The notes under the pieces: model-generated
What the model saw: only the letters and a program-made list of their open reading frames with translations
The model's database searches: none
What the model was told of the DNA's origin: nothing
Part shown: piece after piece, positions 42,568 through 52,090 of the stretch
Numbering within the stretch: the first letter of the stretch is position 1
Layout: each line of letters starts with the position of its first letter
Translations under genes and position numbers: made by a program
Source: Occallatibacter gabretensis
GTDB taxonomy: Bacteria > Acidobacteriota > Terriglobia > Terriglobales > Acidobacteriaceae
DNA length: 64,000 bases
NCBI RefSeq assembly: GCF_001449115.1
Contig: NZ_LAIJ01000012.1
Span: forward strand, 486,947 to 550,946
Reading direction: 5' to 3'

Positions 42568-44493
42568 ATGCACACGTTCCGCTTCCCTGCCCGTCTCGGC
42601 GCGCTTGCCCTTAGCGCCCTTGCTTCGCTCGCAGTCGCGCAAAAAACGCCCATTCAGATCACCGCCGATCTCACCGACGCCCCGCGCAAGCTCTATCACG
42701 CCGAAGTCGACATCCCCGTCACCGGCGGCCCAGTCACCCTCACCACTCCCCAGTGGATCCCCGGCAACCATCGTCCCACCGGCCCTGCTGAAGACATCAC
42801 CGGCGTCGTCTTCACCGTCGATGGCAAGCCCGTCGAGTGGCGTCGCGACGATGTCGATCTCTACCAGTTCCACGTCAACGTTCCCAAAGGCGCAACCACT
42901 CTCCACGCGCATCTCGATTGCATCGTCCTCGCTCGCGTCACGCAGAAGATGGCCGTCCTCGAGTGGGAAAAACTCCTGCTCTATCCCGCGCACACGCCAG
43001 TCCGCGACATTCCCATCCAGCCCTCGTTGAAAGTCCCCGCCGGTTGGGGAGTCGGCACCGCACTGCAGCCGGAAGGCGCATCCTCCTGGCCCGTCCCCGC
43101 CGCCGGAAGCACCACAAAATTCGCCGTCACCAGCGTCGAGCAGCTGGAAGACTCGCCCATCATCTCCGGCCAGTACTTCCACGAGTTTCCCCTCGCCCCT
43201 CAGATCAAGCCCGCGCACTATCTCGACGTCGTCTCCGACGATCCCGAAGACTCAAAGATGCGTCCTGCCACACTGGCTGAAGTCGCAAATCTCGTCCGCG
43301 AAGCCGACTCGCTCTACGCCTCGCATCACTACAACGTCTACCACTTCCTCCTCACGCTCTCTGACATCGCCGGCGGTGAGGGCCTGGAGCATGGCCAGTC
43401 CTCTGACAACGGCGTCGGCGAAAAAGGCTTTGCCGATGACGCCCACCAGCTCGCCGAATCCGATCTGCTCGCCCATGAGTTCACCCACTCCTGGAACGGC
43501 AAATATCGCCGTCCCGTCGGCCTCTATCAGCCTGACTTCGCCACCATGCAACAGGGCGCTCTGCTCTGGGTCTATGAAGGCATGACGCAGTATCTCGGCA
43601 ACGTCCTCGCCGCTCGCTCCGGCCTCAAATCCCAGGCCCAGTACCGCGATCTGCTCGCCTCAAGCGCCGCCAGCCTGGACTATAAAGTAGGCCGCGAATG
43701 GCGCTCCACCGGAGACACCGCCATCTCCGCCAGCATCCTCCGCGGCGGCAACCCCGCATGGTCCAACTGGAAGCGCGGACAGGACTACTACCAGGAAGGC
43801 GAGCTCCTCTGGCTCGACGCCGACACACTCATCCGCAAGCTCACCGACAACAAAAAATCCCTCGACGACTTCCAGAAGATCTTCCTCGCCAAGGGCGGCA
43901 CCACTGGCCCACTCATCGTCCCCTACAACTTCGATGAGCTAGTCACGGATCTCAATCAGGTCACGCCCTACGACTGGGCCAAATTCCTTCACGACCGCGT
44001 GGACCACATCAATCCTCGCGCCGATCTCGAAGGCATCGAGCGCGGCGGCTACAAGCTCGTCTACAAAGACAAGCCCTCCGCCTCATCCCGCATGGTTGCA
44101 GCGGCATACGCGCGTTACGGCTTCGGCATCGATGTCTGGTACTCGCTCGGCATCCGCATCGGCGGCGAAGGAACCATCTCCGACGTCCGCTGGAACGGCC
44201 CCGCCGACAAGGCCCGCCTCGCTCCCGGCTACAAGGTCCTGGCCGTCAACGGCCGCACCTTCTCTGCCGATGCCCTTAAGGGCGCCATCGACGCCGCCAA
44301 AGGCAACAGCGAACCCATCCACCTCGTTGTCCAGTCCGAAAGCTATGTCAACAACTTCGACATCGACTACCACGACGGCGAGCGCTATCCCGTCCTCGAG
44401 CGCACTGAAGGCACGCCCGCTTACCTCGACGACATCACCAAGCCCCTAACCACCCCGGAAAAGGCCCCGGAAGCGAAGAAAGCTGAAGAGTAG
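42568..44493 (+). CDS. M61-family metallopeptidase with PDZ domain
   Basis: 641 residues from the ATG at 42568 (AGGAG upstream), with a signal peptide (LGALALSALASLAVAQ). Periplasmic or secreted aminopeptidase of the M61 (glycyl aminopeptidase) family: an N-terminal beta-domain (about 28-200), catalytic domain with HEFTHSWNGKYRRP (zinc ligands His303 and His307, catalytic Glu304) and the third ligand Glu337 (LLWVYEGMTQY), and a C-terminal PDZ domain (about 515-600) with GGEGTISDVRWNGPADKARL and GYKVLAVNGR. It releases N-terminal Gly or Ala from peptides. It is followed by a CocE-type hydrolase gene with a 147-bp gap. Confidence 0.92.
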   Translation: MHTFRFPARLGALALSALASLAVAQKTPIQITADLTDAPRKLYHAEVDIPVTGGPVTLTTPQWIPGNHRPTGPAEDITGVVFTVDGKPVEWRRDDVDLYQFHVNVPKGATTLHAHLDCIVLARVTQKMAVLEWEKLLLYPAHTPVRDIPIQPSLKVPAGWGVGTALQPEGASSWPVPAAGSTTKFAVTSVEQLEDSPIISGQYFHEFPLAPQIKPAHYLDVVSDDPEDSKMRPATLAEVANLVREADSLYASHHYNVYHFLLTLSDIAGGEGLEHGQSSDNGVGEKGFADDAHQLAESDLLAHEFTHSWNGKYRRPVGLYQPDFATMQQGALLWVYEGMTQYLGNVLAARSGLKSQAQYRDLLASSAASLDYKVGREWRSTGDTAISASILRGGNPAWSNWKRGQDYYQEGELLWLDADTLIRKLTDNKKSLDDFQKIFLAKGGTTGPLIVPYNFDELVTDLNQVTPYDWAKFLHDRVDHINPRADLEGIERGGYKLVYKDKPSASSRMVAAAYARYGFGIDVWYSLGIRIGGEGTISDVRWNGPADKARLAPGYKVLAVNGRTFSADALKGAIDAAKGNSEPIHLVVQSESYVNNFDIDYHDGERYPVLERTEGTPAYLDDITKPLTTPEKAPEAKKAEE

Positions 44494-44640
44494 AACCGTC
44501 TAATCCGCACCCTTGTGGCTCGCCTGGCGCAAGGGTGCGCATATTTATAGCCTTTCTCTTTTTATCTATAACCCTATTCCCTTATCCCTATTCCCTGTTC
44601 CCTGCTTTACTCTGTTCTCTCAAGGAGATTCCAGACTTTC

Positions 44641-46554
44641 ATGCACAGACTTCTCTGTCGCACCCTGGCCGTTCTGGCCCTCTGCACCTTCGCGCTCGCC
44701 AAACTTCCCGCGCAAGATGCAACAGAAAACTTCGTCAAATCCCACTACACCAAGTACGAATTCCGCATCCCCATGCGTGACGGCAAGCGTCTCTTCACCT
44801 CTGTCTACGTGCCCAAGACCGGCGCATTCTCCGACGCAGGCCCGTATCCCTTCCTCATGGATCGCACACCGTACAGCGTCGGTCCTTATGGTGAAGACCA
44901 ATACCCAATGCACCTCGGCCCGTCAGACGAGTTCGAAAAGGGCGGCTACATCTTCGTCTATCAGGATGTTCGCGGCCGCTGGATGAGTGAAGGCGATTTC
45001 GTCGAGATGCGTCCACACATCGACGATAAAAAAGGTCCGCAGGACGTCGATGACGCCTCCGACACACACGACACCATCGACTTCCTGCTCAAGAACGTGC
45101 CCGGCAACAACGGCAAAGTCGGCATCTGGGGCATCTCCTACCCCGGCTTCTATACCTCAGCCTCGATGATCGACTCCCACCCCGCACTCGTTGCCGCCAG
45201 CCCGCAGGCGCCCATGACAAACCTCTTCAAGGGGGACGATGCCTACCACGGCGGAACCTTCATGCTGGAAGCAAACTTCGGCTTCTACGTCTTCTTCAAG
45301 CCTCAGCACAATCCTGAAGATCCCGCACACGCCCAGCGCGATAACTTCGACTTCGGCACCCCCGATCACTACCAGTGGTATCTCAAGGCCGGCAGCCTCG
45401 CCGACATGGAAGCCAAATCTCTCAAGGGCTCCAACTGGCTCTACAACGACCAGTTCCAGCACGACACCTACGACGCCTACTGGAAATCCCGCGACCTTGC
45501 GCCGCACATGAAGAACGTCAAATGCGCCGTGCTCGTTGTCGGCGGCTGGTATGACGCGGAAGATCTCGCCGGTCCCTACGGTACCTTCTACGCCGTCAAC
45601 AAATTCAATCCTGAAACCCCCACCACGCTCGTCGAAGGCCCCTGGGTCCACGGCGGCTGGGCGCGCGGCGATGGCTCTCACCTCGGCGACGCGCAATTCA
45701 ACGCCAAGACAGCCGAATACTTCCGCGCCAACATCCAGTTCCCCTTCTTCGAGCACTATCTCAAAGGCAAATCCGCAGGCGCGCAGCCCAAGGCTGTCGT
45801 ATTTGAAACTGGAACCAACGTCTGGCGCAGCTTCGATGCGTGGCCGCCAAAAGCCGCCCAGCCAAAGACGCTCTACTTCCACGCCAACGGCAAGCTCAGC
45901 TTCGATGCTCCTGCCGATGCAAAGGGCTTTGACGAATACGTCAGCGACCCCAACCATCCCGTTCCCTTCGTCGGCTACACCACAGACACCGTGCCGCAGC
46001 GTTACATGGTTGACGATCAGCGCTTCGCCAGCTATCGCCCGGACGTTCTCGTCTACCAGACCGAGCCTCTTGAAGAAGATGTCACCATCGCCGGCCCAAT
46101 CGCACCTAAGCTGAAAATCGCGAGCTCCGGTACGGATTCGGACTTCGTCGTCAAGCTCATTGACGTCTACCCCGATGACGCACCCGACGTCGAAGGCAGC
46201 GGCAACAAGCGCATTCTCGACTCAGCCCCGCTCCACATGGGTGGCTACCAGCAGCTTCTGCGCGGCGAGCCATTCCGTGCAAAATTCCGCAATAGCTGGG
46301 AGAAGCCCGAAGCCCTCACGCCCGGCAAGCAGACAGCGATCGACTTCACCATGCCGGACCTCTTCCACACCTTCCGCCGCGGCCATCGCATCATGGTGCA
46401 GGTGCAGAGCACATGGTTCCCGCTCACAGACCGCAACCCGCAAACCTTTACCGACATTCCGCACGCCAAACCGGAGGACTTCGTAAAGGCAACCGAGCAG
46501 GTCTTCCATCAGAAAGACGCAGCAAGCGGCGTCGAAGTGCTCGTCATGCCTTAA
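44641..46554 (+). CDS. CocE/NonD-family hydrolase (X-Pro dipeptidyl-peptidase or alpha-amino-acid ester hydrolase type)
   Basis: 637 residues with a signal peptide (LAVLALCTFALAKLPAQ). Alpha/beta-hydrolase core of peptidase family S15: MRDGKRLFTSVYVPK, YIFVYQDVRGRWMSEGDF, nucleophile Ser166 in GISYPGFY, an Asp in GGWYDAED and the His in GPWVHGGW. The C-terminal jelly-roll (about 440-637) carries the PX-binding-like end with VMVQVQSTWFPLTDRNPQ. Substrate is not determined by the sequence: X-Pro peptides, amino-acid esters or acylated drugs are all possible for the family. The next 20 bp begin the second copy of the repeated intergenic element. Confidence 0.9.
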   Translation: MHRLLCRTLAVLALCTFALAKLPAQDATENFVKSHYTKYEFRIPMRDGKRLFTSVYVPKTGAFSDAGPYPFLMDRTPYSVGPYGEDQYPMHLGPSDEFEKGGYIFVYQDVRGRWMSEGDFVEMRPHIDDKKGPQDVDDASDTHDTIDFLLKNVPGNNGKVGIWGISYPGFYTSASMIDSHPALVAASPQAPMTNLFKGDDAYHGGTFMLEANFGFYVFFKPQHNPEDPAHAQRDNFDFGTPDHYQWYLKAGSLADMEAKSLKGSNWLYNDQFQHDTYDAYWKSRDLAPHMKNVKCAVLVVGGWYDAEDLAGPYGTFYAVNKFNPETPTTLVEGPWVHGGWARGDGSHLGDAQFNAKTAEYFRANIQFPFFEHYLKGKSAGAQPKAVVFETGTNVWRSFDAWPPKAAQPKTLYFHANGKLSFDAPADAKGFDEYVSDPNHPVPFVGYTTDTVPQRYMVDDQRFASYRPDVLVYQTEPLEEDVTIAGPIAPKLKIASSGTDSDFVVKLIDVYPDDAPDVEGSGNKRILDSAPLHMGGYQQLLRGEPFRAKFRNSWEKPEALTPGKQTAIDFTMPDLFHTFRRGHRIMVQVQSTWFPLTDRNPQTFTDIPHAKPEDFVKATEQVFHQKDAASGVEVLVMP

Positions 46555-46573
46555 GGCAGACCGCACAAGGCAC

Positions 46574-46698
46574 GTTACTTTAGTCCATTGTCCTTTCGTA
46601 ATGAAACCTCGCTCAGATAGTTTGCATAAAATTACCGCCGTTTATGCCACACTCATAATCAGCAGCGGAAAAAGGCCCGATGGACAAATCGGGCCTTT
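46574..46698 (+). repeat. Copy B of the duplicated intergenic element ending in a terminator hairpin
   Basis: Homologous to 4036-4169. Shared blocks in order: GTTACTTT-GTCCATTG, CTTTCGTA, TTTGC, AATTA, TATGC and ACTCATAATCAGCAG. TTTGCA and TATGCC are again 16 nt apart. The block from TTTGC through CAGCAG is the same length (45 nt) in both copies. The hairpin sequences differ apart from GGCCCGA, so the terminator is conserved by structure. Confidence 0.6.
46671..46698 (+). terminator. Rho-independent terminator after the CocE hydrolase gene and element B
   Basis: AAAGGCCCGAT, loop GGACAA, ATCGGGCCTTT form a perfect 11-bp stem followed by CTTAATTT. Confidence 0.85.
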
Positions 46699-46994
46699 CT
46701 TAATTTAGGGAATTCATCTCCCGAAAAAAAAGGAAAAAAAACAAATTTCTTTGGGAAAAGTAACCACTTTTTGCCAATCTATTGCACAATTAGTTAACAG
46801 CAGGAAATCGAGTCACTCAACTGAATCTAAAGGGATTTACATACTTAACTCCCTGCATGATCCTCTCGGCTAACTTGCTGACTCGCCACCGCGCAAAGCG
46901 CGGCTAACCTGCTAATAAACAAATCCGGATGCTCAGGCCGTCTCTCCCCCTGCCTCACACTTTCAGTAAATCTGTAACGGCCTCGCGAGCTGCC

Positions 46995-48125
46995 TCAGGC
47001 TTCCGTCTTCTGCCGCATCCGCACCAGCGGCATCAGGCAAATCATCACCACCAGCGCGGCTGGTACCGTACAGAGTCCCAACCGCAAGCTGTTTGCACTC
47101 GATGAAACCAGCCCTGTCACCCACGGTAGTGCCGATCCACCAAATCCGGCCACGAAAAGCACCCACCGCGAATGCTTCACCTGTGCCCGCGCAAAAAACC
47201 TTGAGATCAGCAGCGGAAACACCGGCGCCAGCGCCGCACCGAGCAACAGCATCGCTACCGGAGCCACTCCTGTAAAGCTAACCAGTGCCCCTGCCGCCAA
47301 CAGCGCGGCCACAACCATCACACTCAGCACACGCATGGCATTCATGCGCGTAAGCAGCAGCGCAAAGAGTCCTCGCGAAGCCAGAAACCCGCACCAGTAC
47401 AACGAAGAAGATGCCGCCGCCTTCGCCGCTCCCGTGCTCGCCACGCGCATCGCATAAGAAGCCATCCACGTCGCCGTCGTGTTCTCAATCCCCACTTCAA
47501 GAAAAGCCAGAAACGCGAACAGCACAACAACGCCCCACGGCCCCATTCCGGATTCAGTCTCGCGCTCCCCAGCCGCTACAACCGCTTCCTCTGGTGGTTC
47601 TTGCAGCCCGAGCCAGCACGCCACCGCAGCCACAACAGCAGCCACAGCCAGCAGCCCATACGCCGTGCGCCATCCATGCCCCGCCAGCACCCGCGCCGCC
47701 AACAGCGGAGCAGCCAGCGCGCCAGCGCTCCACGTAAAATTCAGCAGCGTCAGCGGAGCGGCCGTCTCGCCCGCAAACGCCCGCCCCGCGTACATACTCA
47801 CCGCCGTCATGGGAACGCCCACACCCACGCCCATCGCAAAAAACAGCACCGGCAGCAGCGCAGATCCGCCCGCAGCAATCCCCCAGCACACCACCGCAGT
47901 CAGCAGAAAGCCCGCCGTCAGCATCCGCACATGACGCCCCACGCAGACCAGCGCACCCAGCGGCGTTCCAATGTAGTAGCAGAGAAACAGCGTCCCCGAC
48001 CGGCTGTCCGACAACCCAAAGGAAGCCGCAATCGCCGGCAGCAGCGCCCCGCCGATCGCATGCAGCACACCCGTCAGCCCAAACGCCGCATGAAGAACAA
48101 CCAGCCTGCCCTTGTGCATCTTCAT
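46995..48125 (-). CDS. Major facilitator superfamily transporter
   Basis: About 376 residues from the ATG at 48125 (AAGG upstream, 5 bp after the LacI stop; the longer frame overlaps lacI). Twelve hydrophobic segments with MFS features: GGALLPAIAASFGLSDSRSG, then YYIGTPLGALVCVGRHVR (loop 2-3), PMTAVSMYAGRAF and the C-half NTTATWMASYAM. The fold is of the sugar-porter/FucP-like type. It is cotranscribed with a LacI-family regulator, which suggests a carbohydrate substrate, but no sugar enzyme is next to it. Confidence 0.85.
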   Translation of the reverse strand: MKMHKGRLVVLHAAFGLTGVLHAIGGALLPAIAASFGLSDSRSGTLFLCYYIGTPLGALVCVGRHVRMLTAGFLLTAVVCWGIAAGGSALLPVLFFAMGVGVGVPMTAVSMYAGRAFAGETAAPLTLLNFTWSAGALAAPLLAARVLAGHGWRTAYGLLAVAAVVAAVACWLGLQEPPEEAVVAAGERETESGMGPWGVVVLFAFLAFLEVGIENTTATWMASYAMRVASTGAAKAAASSSLYWCGFLASRGLFALLLTRMNAMRVLSVMVVAALLAAGALVSFTGVAPVAMLLLGAALAPVFPLLISRFFARAQVKHSRWVLFVAGFGGSALPWVTGLVSSSANSLRLGLCTVPAALVVMICLMPLVRMRQKTEA

Positions 48126-48130
48126 GCGCC

Positions 48131-49210
48131 TTAGCTTCGTTTGTTTCGGTTCCGCTTCGGATTCGGCGGACACGTCGACTCGCGAATCACCAACTCCGGA
48201 TGAATGGGCACAATATCAGGAAACGTAGCCTGTCCCCGAATTCTCTGCAGCAGAATCCGCGCCGCCACCGCTCCCATCTGGTTCAGCGGCTGGCGTATCG
48301 TCGTCAGGCTCGGGTTGTGAAATGCTGCTCCCTGAATATCGTCAAAGCCCACAACCGAAATATCTTCCGGCACCCGCAGCCCGTGATTCATCAATGCGCG
48401 AATCGCCCCAATCGCCGCAATGTCGTTATAGGCCAGCACCGCCGTAAAATCCACACCGCGAGCAATCAGTTCATTCATCGGTCCAAACCCCAGCTCAGGC
48501 GTTGAAACGCGCAGTTCCAGCACCACGCATCGCTCCGGTGCTACCTCAATCTTCAGGTCTTTCGCCACCGCCATCAGGCAGTTCCACCGGTCGTCCGCAT
48601 CAGAGCTGTGGCTGCCACCGCGCATAAACGCAATCTTGCGGTGCCCCAGCTGATACAGGTGCCGCAGCGCCAACTCCGCCGCGCGCTTCTGGTCCAGCAC
48701 CACATTCGTCACGCCCTCGATCTTTCTATGCCCCGCCACCACCACCGTCGGCAGGCTCAGCGCTTCCTCCAGAACCGTGTCGATAAAGACGAATCCCTCC
48801 ACGGAGCGGTCCATCAGCAGCCGCGGATACTCCTGGATCAGGTCCGGCTTTCTCCGGTGGCTCGCTGTCAGGTAAAAGTACCCTTCCTCCATCAGGACTT
48901 CCTCTACCCCCGCCATCACCTGCGTCGCATAGCTGTCATTCAGTTCCGGCACCAGCACGCCGATTGAAAAACTCTGCCGCTTCCTGAGCGACCGCGCATA
49001 AAAGCTCGGCCGATAGTCAAACTTTGCCGCAGCCTCCATCACCCGGTCCCGCGTGTCTTGCGGAATCGACCGCACTCCCGGTGCATTGTTCAGCACCAGC
49101 GAAATCGTCGCCGGCGAAAGATTCAGATACTCGCCCAGTGTCTTCAGGCTGATTGGCTGTCCCGGCTGAGGACTTCGTGGATTGCTTCCCGATGGAGCTT
49201 TCTTAGGCAT
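48131..49210 (-). CDS. LacI-family transcriptional regulator (paired with MFS transporter)
   Basis: 359 residues. The HTH is near 20-65 (ISLKTLGEYLNLSPATISLV, LNNAPGVRSIP) and is followed by the hinge FDYRPSFYARSLRKRQ. The periplasmic-binding-type effector domain has GVLVPELNDSYATQVMAGVE, GHRKIAFMRGG, AVLAYNDIAAIGAIRAL and ISVVGFDDI, then LTTIRQPLNQMG. It probably regulates the downstream MFS gene, with which it forms an operon (5 bp gap). The effector sugar is unknown. Confidence 0.93.
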   Translation of the reverse strand: MPKKAPSGSNPRSPQPGQPISLKTLGEYLNLSPATISLVLNNAPGVRSIPQDTRDRVMEAAAKFDYRPSFYARSLRKRQSFSIGVLVPELNDSYATQVMAGVEEVLMEEGYFYLTASHRRKPDLIQEYPRLLMDRSVEGFVFIDTVLEEALSLPTVVVAGHRKIEGVTNVVLDQKRAAELALRHLYQLGHRKIAFMRGGSHSSDADDRWNCLMAVAKDLKIEVAPERCVVLELRVSTPELGFGPMNELIARGVDFTAVLAYNDIAAIGAIRALMNHGLRVPEDISVVGFDDIQGAAFHNPSLTTIRQPLNQMGAVAARILLQRIRGQATFPDIVPIHPELVIRESTCPPNPKRNRNKRS

Positions 49211-49327
49211 CTCTTTCTATGGGCCCCCGCGACAGTCTTAATTGCGGCTGTCCGCGCAACGAAAGAATACGCCATCGTTCTGGCCCCGTCCCCGCATTCC
49301 CAAGTACAATCAAATCAGTCCTGCCGC

Positions 49328-49417
49328 GGAGAGGTGGCCGAGCGGTTTAAGGCAGCGGTCTTGAAAACCGCCGAACCTTTACGGGTTCCGTGAGTTCGAA
49401 TCTCACCCTCTCCGCCA
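49328..49417 (+). tRNA. tRNA-Ser (TGA anticodon)
   Basis: Acceptor GGAGAGG pairs with CCTCTCC; discriminator G and encoded CCA at the 3' end. D-arm GTGGCCGAGCGGTTTAAGGC, anticodon stem GCGGT/ACCGC with loop CTTGAAA (anticodon TGA at 49362-49364), long variable arm, and T-arm GTGAGTTCGAATCTCAC. It reads UCA and other UCN codons. Confidence 0.97.
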
Positions 49418-49456
49418 TATTCCTGAATATCAATAATTTAAACCCATCTATCAGAA

Positions 49457-50515
49457 TCACTCCTGCACGCCAAATTCAAAAATTGTGGTGCTATGAAGCA
49501 TTTGCCCCGGACGCAAAATCGTAGACGGAAACTCCGCCTCATTGGGAGAATTCGGGAAGTGCTGTGTCTCCAGGCAAAACCCCGCATATTTTTCATACGG
49601 TCTTCCATCGCTGTCGATCACTGACCCATCCAGAAAATTGCCGGAATAGAACTGCACGCCCGGCTCCGTGGTTGAGACGGTGAGCGTTCGGCCACTATGG
49701 GGATCAAACGCTTTGGCAGCCAGCCGCAGTCCCTCTCCATTGAGAACAAAATTGTGATCGTACCCGCCCGCCAGCTTCAACTGCTCGTCTTCACTCTGGA
49801 TACGCTCCCCAATACGATGGCTCTGTCTGAAATCAAGAGGCGTCCCGCTGACCGGCGCAAGCACTCCGGTAGGAATCATCACGGCATCGATCGGCGTGTA
49901 ACGATCCGCGTTCAGCATCAACTCATGATCGAGCACGGTGCCACCACTTCTACCCGCCAGGTTGAAATAGCTATGATTCGTCAGATTCACCACCGTAGGC
50001 TTATCTGTTGTGGCAGTGTATTCAATCCGAAGACTTGAAGACTCCAGAGTGTAGCGAACATGCACTGTGAGCGTGCCAGGAAAGCCCATGTCGCCATCCG
50101 GGCTGACGAGGGTGAACTCGACTCCGTTGGGAATGATGGCGGCACTCCATACCTTACGGTCAAAGCCGATCGTGCCGCCATGCAGCGCGTAGTCACGATG
50201 ACGCGAGGGGATGTGATAGACACTGCCGTCGATGGCAAATGTACCGTCGGCAATGCGGTTGGCATAGCGGCCAGCGATGGCCCCCATATAGGTCTTCTCA
50301 TCGCGCAGATAGTCATCGAGTTTTTTGAATCCGAGCACTACATCGGCTTTTGCCCCGTTTTCGTCAGGGGCTTCAATGCTTGTAACGCAGGCCCCGAAGT
50401 TGGTGATGGAGGTCGTGAGAGAAGAATTGGAGATGGTGTAAAGATCGACCGGCTCACCATCGACCGTTCCCCAATGCGTTTTCTGTGCGACGACCAGCAT
50501 GTCGAGAGCGCTCAT
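49457..50515 (-). CDS. galM: Aldose 1-epimerase
   Basis: 352 residues; interconverts alpha and beta anomers of aldoses. Beta-supersandwich fold with ITNFGACVTSIEAPD, VVLGF, GRYANRIADG, LHGG-IGFDRKVW, the first catalytic His in VVNLTNHSYFNLAG and the catalytic acid region ETQHFPNSPN. It is the last gene of the araB-araA-galM operon (48 bp after araA), so it probably mutarotates arabinose released by the secreted arabinanase. No signal peptide. GAGGAAT lies upstream of the ATG. Confidence 0.93.
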   Translation of the reverse strand: MSALDMLVVAQKTHWGTVDGEPVDLYTISNSSLTTSITNFGACVTSIEAPDENGAKADVVLGFKKLDDYLRDEKTYMGAIAGRYANRIADGTFAIDGSVYHIPSRHRDYALHGGTIGFDRKVWSAAIIPNGVEFTLVSPDGDMGFPGTLTVHVRYTLESSSLRIEYTATTDKPTVVNLTNHSYFNLAGRSGGTVLDHELMLNADRYTPIDAVMIPTGVLAPVSGTPLDFRQSHRIGERIQSEDEQLKLAGGYDHNFVLNGEGLRLAAKAFDPHSGRTLTVSTTEPGVQFYSGNFLDGSVIDSDGRPYEKYAGFCLETQHFPNSPNEAEFPSTILRPGQMLHSTTIFEFGVQE

Positions 50516-50563
50516 TCGAAATTCCTCGATTAAAAACCTTGTATTGTTTCAAATGCTGCATGT

Positions 50564-52045
50564 TTATTGGAGTTTATATGCCGCATCGCTCCAGACAAGT
50601 TCGCGCCGCAGCAGATGAATGCGCGTTTCACTGTCGATCCGCACCAGCTCAACACCTGAGATCTCGGCAAAATCTTCCATGTGGTCCATGGTAAGCGCTT
50701 GGCTAAAGCAGGTATGGTGCGCCCCTCCAGCATAGATCCAAGCCGCCGCTGCGATTTTCAGATTGGGACGTGGGTGCCAGATCGCTCGCGCCACGGGAAG
50801 CTTTGGCAGTGGCTGCTCCGGAGGCACGACATCCACATCATTCACGATCATGCGAAAGCGATTGCCCATATCGACGATCGTTGCGACAACCGCAGGGCCA
50901 GCAGGAGCAGTAAAGACAAGGCGAACCGGATCTGCTTTGCCGCCGATGCCAAGCGGATGAACCTCAAGCGCAGGCTTGCCACTTGCAATGGATGGACAGA
51001 TCTCGAGCATGTGCGATCCAAGCACCTTCGGAGTTCCTCCAAAGTCGTAGGTGTAGTCCTCCATGAACGAGGTGCCCTGCTGCAGGCCCGCCGCCATCAC
51101 CTTCATGATTCGCGCCAGCGCGGCCGTCTTCCAGTCTCCTTCTCCGCCAAACCCGTATCCCGAGGCCATCAGCCTCTGCGTAGCAATGCCCGGGAGCTGT
51201 CCCATTCCATGCAGGTCTTCAAATGTATCGGTGAATGCGCCAAAGCCGCCGTCTTCGAGAAACGCACGCAGCCCCAACTCGATGCGCGCTGCCACGCCAA
51301 GCGAATCCGCACGATCATGTTCTTTGGCGATCGAATAGCTCTCGCGATACTCGGCAACCAGCTTTGCAACCTCATTATCAGAGAACTCCGCCATACGATC
51401 GGTCAGATCGCCGATCCCATAACCGGAAACGGTATAGCCAAAGACCTTTTGCGCTTCCACCTTATCGCCTTCTGTCACGGCGACATTGCGCATGTTATCC
51501 CCAAATCGCGCAACCTTCAGATGCTGTGATTCATGCCAGCCCATAGCTGCACGTGTCCAGGTCGCAATCTCGGCAATCGTCTCGGCATCCTGCCAGAAAC
51601 CTACGACCACCTTTCGGGCAAGCCGCAGGCGAGCCGTGATGAATCCAAATTCCCGATCCCCGTGAGCCGCCTGATTCAAATTCATAAAGTCCATATCGAT
51701 CGTGCTGTAAGGCAGCTCGCGATTGAACTGAGTATGAAGGTGAAGGAATGGCTTGTTCAGCAAGCTGAGACCGGCAATCCACATCTTCGCCGGCGAGAAG
51801 GTATGCATCCAAAGCACCAGCCCGATGCAGTTCTTTGCCGCATTCGCTTCCTGGCAGAGATCGCGAATGCCGTCGGCCGTAATCATCACTGGCTTCGCAA
51901 TAACCCTCACCGGAATCGTGCTCTCGCTGTCGAAATAATTAGCGATGCGGCGCGAGTTCTCAGCGACAACACCCAGCGGACCCGGCCCGTAGAGATGCTG
52001 GCTTCCCGTAACGAACCACAGCTCCAGAGTTTCCACGCTCTTCAC
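50564..52045 (-). CDS. araA: L-arabinose isomerase
   Basis: Converts L-arabinose to L-ribulose. About 493 residues from the GTG at 52045, preferred because GGAGGAGACA sits directly upstream and the product starts [20 protein letters not shown], like other AraA; an ATG at 52072 would add nine residues without an RBS. Metal-binding and catalytic residues are in [12 protein letters not shown] (Glu), [13 protein letters not shown] (Glu), MLEICPSIA (Glu/His region GSHMLEICP) and [12 protein letters not shown] (His). Operon: araB (45 bp upstream) and galM (downstream). Confidence 0.96.
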   Translation of the reverse strand: MKSVETLELWFVTGSQHLYGPGPLGVVAENSRRIANYFDSESTIPVRVIAKPVMITADGIRDLCQEANAAKNCIGLVLWMHTFSPAKMWIAGLSLLNKPFLHLHTQFNRELPYSTIDMDFMNLNQAAHGDREFGFITARLRLARKVVVGFWQDAETIAEIATWTRAAMGWHESQHLKVARFGDNMRNVAVTEGDKVEAQKVFGYTVSGYGIGDLTDRMAEFSDNEVAKLVAEYRESYSIAKEHDRADSLGVAARIELGLRAFLEDGGFGAFTDTFEDLHGMGQLPGIATQRLMASGYGFGGEGDWKTAALARIMKVMAAGLQQGTSFMEDYTYDFGGTPKVLGSHMLEICPSIASGKPALEVHPLGIGGKADPVRLVFTAPAGPAVVATIVDMGNRFRMIVNDVDVVPPEQPLPKLPVARAIWHPRPNLKIAAAAWIYAGGAHHTCFSQALTMDHMEDFAEISGVELVRIDSETRIHLLRRELVWSDAAYKLQ

Positions 52046-52090
52046 TGTCTCCTCCAATATATGTTTCAGCATTCTATGAATTGCATCGCA

